The notes under the pieces were generated by a model, which did no database searches, had not been told where the DNA came from, and was given only the letters and a program-made list of their open reading frames with translations. This document shows, in pieces, positions 32,605-43,334 of a stretch of DNA of 64,000 bases; the first letter of the stretch is position 1, and each line of letters starts with the position of its first letter. Position numbers and translations under genes: made by a program. Source of the DNA: Entoloma clypeatum (Eukaryota > Basidiomycota > Agaricomycetes > Agaricales > Entolomataceae); assembly GCA_963565915.1 (NCBI GenBank), contig OY751487.1:2294001-2358000 (forward strand). Reading direction: 5' to 3'.

Positions 32605-34249
32605 GTCAGGGGAAGTGAAGATGAGCCGGTGTCCTGCACAATGCCGGACATGTCACCAAGAGGCAGCCCAAGAGTGGAAGGAGTGGAAGTTTGAACAAGT
32701 CTGCATCTGAGCCTGTCAGGTGGGTTCCACTCCGACATCTGGTCTAGAGGAGGAGGCTCCATGCAGCCCATGGGTGGAGGATGTCACAGAAGGAGAAGAA
32801 GCGGAGGAGTTAGTGGAAGATGATGAGGAAGAGGATGAGTTTGAGGAGGGAGACCACCTTTTTGTCGGAACAGTACCCGCGGAGGCGGAGTTCATCCGCG
32901 CTTCATCCAATATCTCGCAATGTCTATCGGAGGCCTTCCTCCGTAACCAAAAACCTAAATCTTTCCGCGACTCTGTACCAGACCACTTGTTTTACTTCGA
33001 AGACATATTCTCAAAGACCTCTTTCAACACCTTACCAGAAGAGCGGACTTGGGACCACGCCATTGAACTTGTTCCGGACGCCTCTCTGGTGGGTTGTAAG
33101 GTATATCCGCTTGCTCCGAACGAACAGAAGGAACTCGACGCATTTTTGGAGGAAAACCTTGCAACTGGTCGGATCCGCCCTTCCAAGTCTCCGATGGCAT
33201 CTCCGGTATTCTACATCAAGAAGAAGGATGGCTCCCTTCGTCTTGTACAAGACTACTGGTCACTCAATTCCAAAACTATCAAAAACAAGTATCCGCTTCC
33301 GCTCATATCCGAACTGATCAATAAACTTCAACGCGCTCAATACTTCACCAAGCTCGACATCCGCTGAGGCTACAACAATGTGCAGATAAAACCCGGAGAC
33401 AAGTGGAAGGCTGCTTTTCGGACCAATCACGGACTCTATGAACCATTGGTGATGTTCTTCGGCCTCACTAATAGTCCATCCACATTCCAGACTATGATGA
33501 ACGAGATCTTTCAGGACCTTATCACTGAAGGTGTAGTCTGTGTTTACCTCGATGATATACTCATCTTCATGGAGACCCTTGCAGAGCATCGGAGAGTCAC
33601 ACGGATCGTACTGGAACGACTTCGCGAACACAAACTCTATCTAAAACCAGAGAAATGCGAGTTTGAACAAACGCGCATTGAATACCTAGGCCTTATTATT
33701 GAACAAGGACACATAGAGATGGATCCGGTGAAGGTAGTGGGGGTCGCGGAGTGGCCTGCTCCGACAAATGTCCGAGAAGTACAGTCCTTTCTGGGATTCA
33801 CTAACTTCTATCGCCGTTTTATTGAAGGGTTTTCAGACATCGCGCGCCCTCTTTTCAAGCTCATGAAGAAAGGGCACCTCTGGTCTTGGAGGGAGGGAGA
33901 AGTGTCCGCATTTGCAGAGTTGAAGTGGAGGATTACATCCACTCCGATCCTGGTCTTAGCTGATCATGGAAAGGAGTGGTGGATAGAAGCGGATAGCTCG
34001 GACTTTGCAACCGGAGCAGTACTGTTCCAACCAACAGAGGACGGTAAGTGGCACCCTGTCACATTCTATTCCAAAAGCCTTAGTCCGGTGGAACGCAACT
34101 ACGAGATCTATGACAAGGAGATGTTGGCAGTGGTCCGCGCATTGGAGGAGTGGAGGCACTTCCTGGAAGGAGCAGAGAAGACAGTGGAGATTTGGACGGA
34201 CCACAAAAATCTTGAGTATTTCATGACAGCTCAAAAACTAAATCGATGA
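32605..34249 (+). pseudogene. pol: element C protease end, RT and RNase H
   Basis: Starts with the last part of the protease region (RCPAQCRTCH), an acidic linker, then RT: KSPMASPVFYIKKKDGS, LDIR with TGA at 33365-33367 (TGG to TGA), VYLDDILIF near 33542-33568, the thumb (NVREVQSFLGFTNFYRRF) and RNase H ([38 protein letters not shown]). It ends at a TGA (34247-34249), where the neighbouring codon is CGA and arginine is expected. The same TGA is in element D. A further TGA follows VCI near 32708. Confidence 0.85.
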
Positions 34250-35616
34250 CAGGCTAGATGGTCCTTATACCTCGCTTGTTTCGATTTCAAAATGCACCAT
34301 CGACCTGGCAAGTCAATGGGCAAGTCCGACGCTTTGTCCCAACGAGCGGACCACGGAGATGGATCGTGGGACAACGAAAACATCATCCTTCTTCGACCAG
34401 AATTGTTTGCAGTGCGAGCAATGCGTGGGGTAACTGTTCAAGGGGAAGAATGCGACGTCCTCCGCCAGGTCCAACAGGTAATCTGAGAGGGGTTACTGGA
34501 GGATAGTGTGGCGGAGGTTGTCAAATCCCTTCTGACCGTCAGAGCGGGGTCTGTCCGTAGTGCAGAGTGGAGGCAAGTGGAAGGTTTGCTCTACTTCAGG
34601 GATCATATCTATGTTCCTAACAATCTCCAACTGCGTCATCGGATCCTCACACAACACCATGACACTCCGGTGGCCGGACATCCTGGATGGTGGAAAACCT
34701 TGGAACTGGTGTCGTGCAATTACTGGTGGCCACATATGTCTCGTTTAATAGGTCAATATTGCAAGACATGCGACCCATGCCTCCGCACCAAGGTCCGATG
34801 CATTCCGCCCTCTGGAGAGCTCAATCTGCTACCGGTCCCCACGGAGAAATGGCAAGTAACCAGTGTTGACTTCATTACTGAACTACCAGAAGCCCACGGC
34901 TACGACACTATCATGGTCATAGTGGACTCAGTAGGGAAGCAGGAACACTTCATCCCGATGCACTCCGACATCTCCACACTCGGGACTGCACGCTCCTATG
35001 TTCAAAATGTCTGGAAACTCCACGGACTACCGGAGGCCATTGTCTCCGACCGAGGACCACAGTTTGTCGCCAAGTTCACGTGCAAACTATACAGGCTGCT
35101 TAACATTAAGGTTGCTGCCTCGACAGCCTACCATCCGCAGTCGGACAGACAGACAGAGCGGGTCAATCAAGGATTGGAACAATACCTTCGCCTATTTGTC
35201 AATGAACGTCAAGACGATTGGGACGAATGGCTTCCGATGGCTGAATTTGCATACAACAACCATGTTCATGCATCGACACATCAAACTCCATTCTACATTG
35301 ACACCGGCCGCCATCCGCGCATGGGATTCGAACCTCGCGAGAAGCGGACAGAGATCGAGGCGGTAGCGGATTTCAGCCAGTGGATGAAGTCCGCTCTAGA
35401 GGAGGCTCGTGCAGCACTGACAAAGGCAAAAGACGACATGGCACGATACTACAACCAGCATTGGAGCACCGCTCCGACATTCTGCCTGGGGGACAAGGTC
35501 TTTTTAGACTCATCAGACCTCAAAACCACCCAACCCACAAAGAAACTTGCACATTGATACATAGGCCCTTTCCCAGTGGTCCGACCTGTCGGAACACATG
35601 CCTACGAACTTCGCCT
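34250..35616 (+). pseudogene. element C integrase core and GPY/F start
   Basis: A tether region, then a 349-codon open stretch (34508-35557): HHDTPVAGHPGWWKTLE and CKTCDPC zinc ligands, SVDFITELPEAHG, SDRGPQF and RQTERVNQ catalytic segments; Gly next to the catalytic Glu has become Arg. TGA codons near 34484 and at 35555-35557 bound it; both are also in D. The GPF motif (YIGPFPVVRPVG) follows and the chain is cut by element B at 35617-35621. Confidence 0.85.
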
Positions 35617-35621
35617 TCCCC

Positions 35622-35989
35622 TGTTATGCGTAACAAACCGTTCCAAGGTTCGGGCAGAGTATGCAGGAAGATGGAAAGGCGAAGAGCAATGTAATTGCTA
35701 AATCTAAGGAATCTAGCTATAGTACAAAGGGTTTATATAGGTACTGACTATAGGCGATAGCATATGAGTCAGTGCTGCGCAAGGCAGTGTATCTGAGTAA
35801 GATAACTGCGGAAGGCAGTGCGTCTGAGTAAGACGACTGCGGAATGAGTCAGACAGCTGCGGAAAGCGAGTCAGCGCGGGAGCGAAGTATACTAAAGGAA
35901 ATAAAGTATAATACGATATGTGTAAGCGGGGGCCGATGAGTAAAAGTGAAAAAGTAAGCATATACGTCCGTAGTCGTTAGTCCGTAACA
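35622..35989 (-). repeat. 3' LTR of element B
   Basis: 368 bp, TGTTACGG...CATAACA on the minus strand, identical by eye to the LTR at 41822-42189. The polypurine tract (minus-strand TTGAGGAGGGGAACA, 36004-35990) adjoins it. Confidence 0.95.
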
Positions 35990-36026
35990 TGTTCCCCTCC
36001 TCAAGGTCTGTGTCCTCACAGACTAC

Positions 36027-36395
36027 CTACTCCCATCCATCGTTGCCATTTGGATCGGCCCAGGCAGGGTCAACTCGGTTACCCCAATCCTTTATCAGTT
36101 CATCGTTTACCGCCGTGGCAAACTCTAAACCTCGAACGGCGAGGCGAAGGCGTCGGTTCTCGACAGCAAGGGTGTTGGTATAGTTTTTGAGGATGAGTTT
36201 CTCCTCAGCGGTGGGGGCGGTTGGCAAATCGGAAAGGGTATGAAGGCGGATATGCATCTGCCGGTGAAGGATGTCGGCAACGGAGGTTTCGAGCGCATGG
36301 ATCTGGTCGCGCATGGAGAGCGCTTCGCCGATGAGGGTGGTGATGGTGGGGTTGATATCGGAAGCATCGGTGGAGGCGGCGGTGATGTTGGACAT
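36027..36395 (-). CDS. ORF3 of element B, small coiled-coil protein
   Basis: 122 codons from an ATG, in the same sense as pol, starting about 115 bases after the pol stop. It begins MSNITAASTDASDI, has heptad-like leucines and isoleucines (LIGEALSMRDQIHALETSV; then AVENRRLRLAVRGLEF) and ends acidic and Trp-containing (DPNGNDGWE). It holds the position of env or other accessory genes but has no signal peptide or membrane segment. I do not recognise a family. How it would be translated downstream of pol is unclear. Confidence 0.55.
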   Translation of the reverse strand: MSNITAASTDASDINPTITTLIGEALSMRDQIHALETSVADILHRQMHIRLHTLSDLPTAPTAEEKLILKNYTNTLAVENRRLRLAVRGLEFATAVNDELIKDWGNRVDPAWADPNGNDGWE

Positions 36396-36510
36396 GGCAG
36401 AAATGATGTTTGAAAGGTATAAGAAGAACGGCGTGTTGGGCGAGAAGAGTTGGAGCGGGGAACTCGATGTGACAGAAGTCGATGTGGAAAATGGCTCAAA
36501 GTTTATTCTT

Positions 36511-39500
36511 TTATCGTGGACGCGATGGATTTTGCCGATGAAAGTCTCGGATCAAGTCTTGAGCGTTCTGAACATTAGTCCGAGGTTCCCACGTGTTCTC
36601 TTCTGGGCCATACCCTTCCCATTGGACGAGGTACTGGATCTTTCCGCGGAATTTTCGAGAGTCCAGGATCGTGGAGACATGGTATTCTTCTCGTCCTTCG
36701 ACGATGATCGGATCAGGGGCTGGCTTCTTTTTCTGAATGGCATACTTCGGGGTTTCGTATGGCGATAACAGGGTTTCGTTGAACACAGGGTGGATCATTT
36801 TCCAGGTTTTGGGAAGATCAAGACGGTATGCGCTAGCTCCTTTCTTCTCTAGGACTTTGAACGGTCCGTGTCGGAGGGCGTCAAGTTTCTTTGAGGGACG
36901 ATCAGTCCTGATGTTAGTCCCTTCCAGCCACACCTTGTCTCCGATGCGGTAATCCCGAGACGGGCTTCGTCGTGTGTCAACTGTCTTCTTCATCTGATCC
37001 TGTGCCTGTTTTAGTGCTGCGTTGGCTTCTTCTCGTGCCTGTTTGAGTTTTTTCAAGAAGTCGTTTGCTGCCGGATTGGTGTCTTCCAACACAAGTTCTC
37101 CCTTCCAAGGATGCAGACCGTAGTTGAGATAGAATGGTGTGTACTTTGTCGCTTGATGTTCTTTGTCATTGTACTGGAATTCTGCGATTGCGATCCATTC
37201 CGCCCAATCATCTTGTAGATGGTTGACAAAGTTTCGTAAGAACACCTCGGTTTCCTGATGCGATCGTTCGGCCTGTCCATCAGTCTGTGGATGGTACGCA
37301 GTGGACAGATTTCTTTTGATCCCTAACATGCGGCAAAGTATCTCCATAAACTTCGCGGCGAACTGCGGTCCCCTATCGCTGATGATCTTCTTGGGAATTC
37401 CATGAAGTTTCCATATCTGGTCCCGATAGATCTTGGCTAATCCTTCAGCCAATAGTTCCACGGTTGTCGGGATGAGATGAAGCATCTTTGAATGTCTGTC
37501 CGTGATGACCAGAATTGCGTTCTTCCCATCAGATTCTGGTATCGGTCCTACGACGTCAATCCCTATATCTTCCCATGGTTGACTTGGCGCGGCGTTAGGG
37601 TGCAGAGGGGCGTGTCTCCTTTGGCGGCTGATCTTGTTGCGTTGACAGGTGTCACAACCTTTCACATACTTCTTTACGTCATGTAGGATGGTGGGCCACC
37701 AGTAGGTGCGAGTGAGAAGTTCATGCGTTCGATACTGTCCTGGATGTCCTGCCACTGGTGCGTCGTGCGCTTCAAACATCAGTTCTTGGCGCAATTGTGG
37801 GTCTGGTGGAACATAGACTCGTTCTCCTGCGTAGGTGATGCCATTTTCCTGCTGGTACCAGTGAGGATTCTTCTTCAGACCCTGGGCTACTTCTGTTTCC
37901 ATGCGATTCGAGGCCTTGATGCGTACGATCCATGGGTTTTCGATGGTTGTGATGTTTCCGATTTTGATGGAATCAGATGTTTCACCCCCTTCAAAGAATT
38001 GTTCCTCCGTGAACATCTCCATTTGTATCACATCTTCTGATTCCAATCGTTTCAAAAATAGCCCCTCCTTGAGCATTTGGTCGCTGTCCTGCGGCTCGAG
38101 TTCCGTCTCATACCAGGGTAAACGTGACAGGATGTCTGCTTTCGCGTTTGTCTTCCCAGGTACATGTCGCAATTCGAAGTCATAGTCTTGTAGCTTCATC
38201 TTCCAGCGCCTCTGTCGTTGGTTTAGGTCCTGAGGACGCCGGAAATACTCCAGGTTTTTGTGATCGGTTAAGATCTCGAAACGTTCCTTGGCTTCAAGTA
38301 GATAATGTCGCCAGTCCTTCAGTGCTTCCATGACTGCCAAGAGTTCCTTGTCATAGATCTCGTAATTCTGTTCGGCCGCGGACATGGTCCGCGACAAGAA
38401 CGCGATAGGATGCCACTTGTCGTCTTGTTTCTGTGAGAGTACCGCTCCAATTGCATAACCCGATGCATCGGTTTCAACCCTGAACTGTCCGTCCGGTTTG
38501 GGCAATGCCAAGACTGGTGCTGTCGTGATTGCCCGTATGAGACCTTCAAATGCTTCTTGCGCCGCTGGTCCCCATGTGAATGCTGTATTTCCCGTAAGTG
38601 TCGTGAGTGGCTTTGCGATGTTTGAGTATCCTTCAATGAAGCGTCGATAAAAATTGGCAAATCCCAGGAACCTCTGGACTTCCTTTTTTGATGTGGGTAC
38701 TCGCCAGTTCCGGATTGTGTCCACTTTTTCAGTTTCCATCTCGACACGTCCTTCACCCACGACATATCCCAATATGGGGCATTTCGTTACTTCCCAAAGA
38801 CACTTCTTCTCCTTTAGGAACAAGTCATTGTCCGACAGGATCTGCAAGATCTCTTCGGTGTTCCGGGCAAGTTCTTCCTTGGTTTTACCAATAACCACTA
38901 TGTCATCCATGTAAATCACACAGATGCGCCGACGGATCTGATCCCTGAATAGGCTGGCCATCATCCGAGAGAACGTTCCCGGGGAATTGCAGAGACCGAA
39001 AAACATGACCAATGGTTCAAACAATCCTCGGCTGGTCAAGAAGGCGGCTTTCCATTCGTCACCCTTTTTGATCCGCACATTATTGTATCCCCACATGATG
39101 TCCATTTTGTTGAAGTAGACTGCGTCCTTCAATACATCCAAGAGGTCGTTGATGCGTGGGAGTGGGAATTTGTCCTTAACCGTGAATTTATTGACTGTGC
39201 GATAGTCCTGTACCAGTCGTTTGGAACCGTCTTTCTTGTTAATGAAGAAGCAGGGTGATGCATAAGGGGATTTGGACGGTCGGATCTTTCCGGTTGCCAG
39301 GCCTTCATCGATGAATTCGTCCAGTTCTTCTTGCTCCTTTTGGGTCATAGGGTACGTGTTTCCTCCTAGCTCCTTTGGTGCGTCCGGTGTGAGTTCGATG
39401 CTGTGGTCCCATTCTCTTTCCTTTGGGATCTTGTCAAAGTTTTCTTTTTCAAAGAGATGGGCAAAACGTTCAACATATGAGGGTCGTTTGGTTGTGGGAG

Positions 39501-40160
39501 GTGGTGTGGGAGTAACTGCTTCCAATATGGGGTCTCCGGGCTTCCATTTCTGATCCGATTTCTTGGGCGCGTCCTTGTCTCGTACTTCCACCATGCGAAC
39601 CCGATGTTTGCGACCATTAAGGTTAACCCTGAAATCCGAGTGTTTGGTTTGACATGTTGATGGGCATCGGTTGAATGTTACAGCGCCGGTCGTCCAATTG
39701 ATTGTGGGGTTGTGGTGTACCAACCAATCATGTCCCAAAAGCATATCCGTTCTCCCAATGTCCAATACCATTGCCTCCATGGTTTCCTGGTGTGTTCCCA
39801 AGTCCAGCTTGACTTCGGCAAGTTTTTCTGCTTTCTGTTGTCGGTTCGGTGATCCATCCGCATTTAGGATTGATATGGGCTTTATTCCACGTGTGGGAAG
39901 GTTCTGTTCACGTACTATTCTGGGATGGATACATGTGCGTTCACATCCGCTATCGACCTCGGGTCGAATGGCCTTTGGTCCTCGTCGTGTTTTGATCTGA
40001 GCTTGCAGCTTGATCTCTCGTCGTTTCGGAGGTTTATCTCCCTTGACAATCTTAGTTGACGCAACGGCTCGCTTTGCAGGGATAACATAAGTTATATTGT
40101 CTGTAACTGCACCAGGCAAGCGAGTTCGTTTAATGGATAAGGGTCGCGACTTAGCGTCGT
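36511..40160 (-). CDS. pol: Pol polyprotein of element B
   Basis: A frame of 1,202 codons from the TTG at 40117-40119, open upstream across the gag stop in the -1 frame, so it is probably made as Gag-Pol by frameshifting. Counting from that TTG: protease D56-S-G, RT active site Y-M-D-D at 403-406, RNase H Asp551 with [15 protein letters not shown] and TDHKNLEYF, integrase zinc ligands in [10 protein letters not shown]...CDTC, and a DD35E triad of Asp855 (GIDVVGPIP), Asp915 (SDRGPQF) and Glu951 (GQAERS). A GPF motif and a C-terminal chromodomain ([33 protein letters not shown]) follow. No key residue is missing. The chromodomain class usually steers integration to heterochromatin, in line with the insertion inside another element. 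Confidence 0.95.
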
Positions 40161-41030
40161 TTAATCGGACCCTTCGGGAAAATCCTTCTCATCGGTCTCT
40201 ATGGTGATGGTTTCATCGTCATCATCGGTATCTCCATCAGACACCTTCCTAATCTTTCCAGAGTTCTTCTTCGGCTTGCGGCAGTTGCGCGCAATATGTC
40301 CTTCTTGGTCGCAGTTGAAACACTTACGACCATCTTTCTTCTTTGGGGCTTTGCAGTCTTTGGCAAGGTGACCAAAGCGCTGACAGTTGTAGCAACGGGC
40401 TACTCCTGCTTTGTCGATCTCCATGGCTTTGCCTTGACCACCATAAGTGGTACCCGATCCGGTGCGTGTGTCGCCACCCCCTCGGATGACTAATGCATGT
40501 CCCTCCATCTGTCGTCCCTTGTTTCGGATCTCCTTTGCGTAATCAGTGTACGTCTTGCCATCGCTAGCCACTTGTTCAGAAATTTTGCGGTTGACGTTCT
40601 TTTCCAGGATGTATTTCCCAGTTTCTTCGCCAAGGTTTGACAGCTTCAAGATCTCTTCGAATTCGTCCAAGAATTCGTCGATGGTGCGTTTCTCCTGTTT
40701 CAGGACTTCGAGTTTCGCCTTGGCCGCTGCCGACTTGTTGGCAATAGAGAATCGCGTAGTGATGTCATCTGAGAATCCTAACCAGGTGATGTTCTCGCCA
40801 TCGGTGGCAAGGTCGTCTAATTTGTTGCTGGCCCAGTGTTTACCGGACCCTTCCATCATGCGGGATAACACCGCAAGAATCTTCTGATCGTCGGACAGTC
40901 CCTTCTGGAACCTGATGTATAATTTGGTGGCTTTCCACCACTCGTCGAAGGTGTGTCTGTCTTTGAACATCCCAGGATCTTTGATGATCTTGGATGTATC
41001 CATTGTTTGTACTGTCGGTGCTTCTGCCAT
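40161..41030 (-). CDS. gag: Gag of element B
   Basis: 289 codons from the ATG at 41028-41030, the first ATG after the predicted transcript start. The capsid core contains [18 protein letters not shown] and [13 protein letters not shown]. Two CCHC knuckles follow ([14 protein letters not shown] and [14 protein letters not shown]), then an acidic end. pol follows in the -1 frame. A possible slip site TTTTCCC is at 40176-40182. The frame is open for about 125 codons upstream of the ATG without any ATG, so a longer N-terminus is possible. Confidence 0.9.
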   Translation of the reverse strand: MAEAPTVQTMDTSKIIKDPGMFKDRHTFDEWWKATKLYIRFQKGLSDDQKILAVLSRMMEGSGKHWASNKLDDLATDGENITWLGFSDDITTRFSIANKSAAAKAKLEVLKQEKRTIDEFLDEFEEILKLSNLGEETGKYILEKNVNRKISEQVASDGKTYTDYAKEIRNKGRQMEGHALVIRGGGDTRTGSGTTYGGQGKAMEIDKAGVARCYNCQRFGHLAKDCKAPKKKDGRKCFNCDQEGHIARNCRKPKKNSGKIRKVSDGDTDDDDETITIETDEKDFPEGSD

Positions 41031-41821
41031 GTCTAGAACCTGCGGAGTAGGAGAGGTGTCGGATTGTTGGGATGAAGATGGGGTTCGGGATATAGGTAGG
41101 GGTTGAAAATCAGTCCCTGTTCTAGGCGTCTGTTCGGTATCTGACTGCGCGGAGTCAAAAGTAAATTCGTCAGGGGACTCGTCGGCGGAATCGGTGGCAA
41201 AACGTTCGGGGTATTTCCTCTGTAGATCTCTAAGGAATCTCTGTTCCTGCGCGTCTGTTGGTCGCGAGAAGGGGTCAAGTCTCTCGTTTCGTGCCCAACG
41301 GTTGTACTCGGTTTGTTGTTCTTCGATGGTGAAGTGGGCGTAGATCTGCTGCTTCGAGTAGGACGTGATGATGTGGCTCTGGGACGTCTCGATGTGAGCG
41401 TCCTAATCAATCTTCTGATAACGGTTGTCTGGACACCGATAAACTCTCTGATCTCTGTGATCCGACCTGTCTGAGGTCCTTCTTGAACGCGAAAGCTTTC
41501 GAGTTCGTTCTGTCGGGCGTTGTAACGCGCGATCTGGTGTTGCCGAGCAAGATGGATGCTCTCTGCTATCTCGCCGTGGGGGCGATGCTCGTCGTTGTCT
41601 AGTTCTTCGTCAAGCACCTGCTGTAGGATGCGACGGATCTCCGATTCGATGTACTGCTGGATAAGCGTAAAATCGATACTGTCTCGAGGACTTAGCTCCT
41701 CCTGTCGGGCTTCTGGCGTGCTGAATGGGTTACTGGTGAAGTCTTCAAAGAAGCGCGACGTCTTGACTCGTCTGGTAGTTGCTCTCTTCGCTCTGGGCGA
41801 ACCTAACGAGATTTAGCAACT
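41031..41821 (-). other. ATG-free leader of element B
   Basis: From the predicted transcript start (41905) to the gag ATG (41030) I find no ATG in any frame over about 875 nt. One frame is open from the primer site to 41033 and its first 120 codons look protein-like (SIDFTLIQQYIESEIRRIL). The gag frame is open upstream to a TAG at 41403-41405 and also looks protein-like (YNRWARNERLDPFSRPTD). Confidence 0.75.
41809..41819 (-). promoter_or_regulatory. self-priming primer binding site of element B
   Basis: Minus-strand TTGCTAAATCT, two bases after the 5' LTR end, is the perfect complement of AGATTTAGCAA at 41905-41895 within the LTR. No tRNA-type TGG start is present. Confidence 0.88.
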
Positions 41822-42189
41822 TGTTATGCGTAACAAACCGTTCCAAGGTTCGGGCAGAGTATGCAGGAAGATGGAAAGGCGAAGAGCAATGTAATTGCTA
41901 AATCTAAGGAATCTAGCTATAGTACAAAGGGTTTATATAGGTACTGACTATAGGCGATAGCATATGAGTCAGTGCTGCGCAAGGCAGTGTATCTGAGTAA
42001 GATAACTGCGGAAGGCAGTGCGTCTGAGTAAGACGACTGCGGAATGAGTCAGACAGCTGCGGAAAGCGAGTCAGCGCGGGAGCGAAGTATACTAAAGGAA
42101 ATAAAGTATAATACGATATGTGTAAGCGGGGGCCGATGAGTAAAAGTGAAAAAGTAAGCATATACGTCCGTAGTCGTTAGTCCGTAACA
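41822..42189 (-). repeat. 5' LTR of element B
   Basis: 368 bp and identical by eye to 35622-35989. TATATAAA (minus strand, 41939-41932) lies 34 nt before AGATTTAGCAA (41905), the predicted start of transcription. Confidence 0.95.
41932..41939 (-). promoter_or_regulatory. TATA box of element B
   Basis: TATATAAA on the minus strand, 34 nt upstream of the predicted RNA 5' end at 41905 and conserved in the LTR of A (4659-4666). Confidence 0.75.
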
Positions 42190-42194
42190 TCCCC

Positions 42195-42484
42195 CTTCCA
42201 TGTCCCGCGTTCATCCAGTATTCCATGTCGTCAAACTTTCACTAGTTCCCGACGACCCTTTCCGACGCCAAGTCCGCTCTCCTCCGCCTCCGACGGTAGT
42301 CGGAGAAGAATTGGAGTATGATGTTGAAAACCTCTTGGACAGCCGACTGCATCGAGGCAAGCTTCAATTCTTGGTCAAATGGAAGGGATATGGTTACGAA
42401 GAGAATTCCTGGGAAGCAGAAGACAATGTCCACGCTCCGCGCCTAGTCCGCGACTTCTACCGACACCATCCAGGAGCTCCATGA
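42195..42484 (+). pseudogene. element C chromodomain (3' part of pol)
   Basis: Resumes the element C frame after element B: MSRVHPVFHVVKLSLVPDDPF, then the chromodomain (YDVENLLDSRLHRGKLQFLV, WKGYGYEENSWE) and RHHPGAP at the stop. The domain itself is intact but separated from the rest of pol by B. Confidence 0.88.
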
Positions 42485-42554
42485 CGGATCGCCGCCGCGA
42501 TATTCGACTCGTTTCGCCTGACACATCGAGATGCCGTGCCTTGAAGGGGGGTGA

Positions 42555-42965
42555 TGTAAGGGCAACCACTTTCACTTTTTACTTTTCCTTTCCTTTCTTT
42601 CTTTCCTTTCTATTCCACCATCTCCGACGTCCTCCGATCGTATCCACCTCTCCACATCTGACGACTCCGCCCCCATCCGCTACTCCACACGTCGGATCGC
42701 AGGTACTATCATTCATCTTGTTTCCATTCATCCTTCATTGCTACTCCCGATCATTGCTCATCATTCATGTGTCTTGTTTTATCTCTTATTTCATATCTCA
42801 TTTTACTATTTATCTTGCTAGCTTGCAGGGGAATCCTTAGAACTTTCTCTTTGGATCTCCCTTGCAAGATGTGTGTTGTATTACTTATTGGACTGCTCAA
42901 TCTAACCTTCAGATCTCCCTTGCAGTATCTGAGTTTGAGTCTTGGATCGTAAGGTCGCCCTTACA
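42555..42965 (+). repeat. 3' LTR of element C
   Basis: 411 bp, paired with 29895-30302 and followed by the AGGGC target duplication. It is preceded by the polypurine-like cttgaaggggggtga. Confidence 0.92.
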
Positions 42966-42970
42966 AGGGC

Positions 42971-43326
42971 CATGCTTGATTTGACATCCTGTTTTGATAA
43001 AATACAGAACATGGAGAGGATGGTGGGACTGGCATCCAGGCCGACCATCGCTGCCTGGCACTTAGTGTATGCCCGGCAATGAAGGGATATTCAATTGTTG
43101 AGATTAGTTATTATTGAGCGAGCCCTGCTGCGAACACTCTTTTGTGGGGCCACTCGTATGACATGGGAATATTGAAATGACTTCTTGGCAATAGCCTCTT
43201 GTAAAGCATTGAGATGTCAGACTGCTTGCCGCCTCCTGAGAGTGAGCTCCAAAGCACAATGCGGCAGATGTCAATGGCATGGCCAGCGGTTGAGACTGAA
43301 CTGGCACTGTGTCTGGGGAAGATGCT
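42971..43326 (-). pseudogene. KDZ transposase pseudogene, segment before the C insertion
   Basis: The minus strand encodes HLNALQEAIAKKSFQYSHV, IRVAPQKSVRSRARSIIT and AAMVGLDASPT, leading to DVKSSMAL at the C insertion site. It joins LNPNTPGSSTLWLSWIW at 29889. Stops are present (for example a TAA after TNLNN). Confidence 0.75.
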
Positions 43327-43334
43327 GGTCCCTC

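Larger units (their letters stand above)
35622..42189 (-). mobile_element. Ty3/Gypsy chromovirus B, complete and apparently young
   Basis: 6,568 bp with LTRs at 35622-35989 and 41822-42189 (368 bp each) that I read as identical, and TCCCC target duplications (35617-35621 and 42190-42194) within element C. Minus-strand order: LTR, primer site, long leader, gag, pol, ORF3, polypurine tract, LTR. All coding frames are open. This is the only element in the window that looks able to supply proteins for its own transposition. Confidence 0.97.
29895..42965 (+). mobile_element. Ty3/Gypsy element C with nested insertions J and B
   Basis: LTRs at 29895-30302 (408 bp) and 42555-42965 (411 bp), with perfect AGGGC target duplications (29890-29894 and 42966-42970). 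The target is a KDZ transposase gene. Without the two nested insertions the element is about 6.0 kb. Solo LTR J sits between protease and RT; element B sits between the GPY/F motif and the chromodomain. The LTRs differ at a dozen or more positions by eye, so C is much older than B. Confidence 0.95.

Noticed and set aside
41033..41617. Stand-alone gene of 194 codons upstream of gag in element B
   Set aside because: It has no ATG; its second half is the out-of-frame reading of the gag-frame extension. Treated as part of the ATG-free leader.
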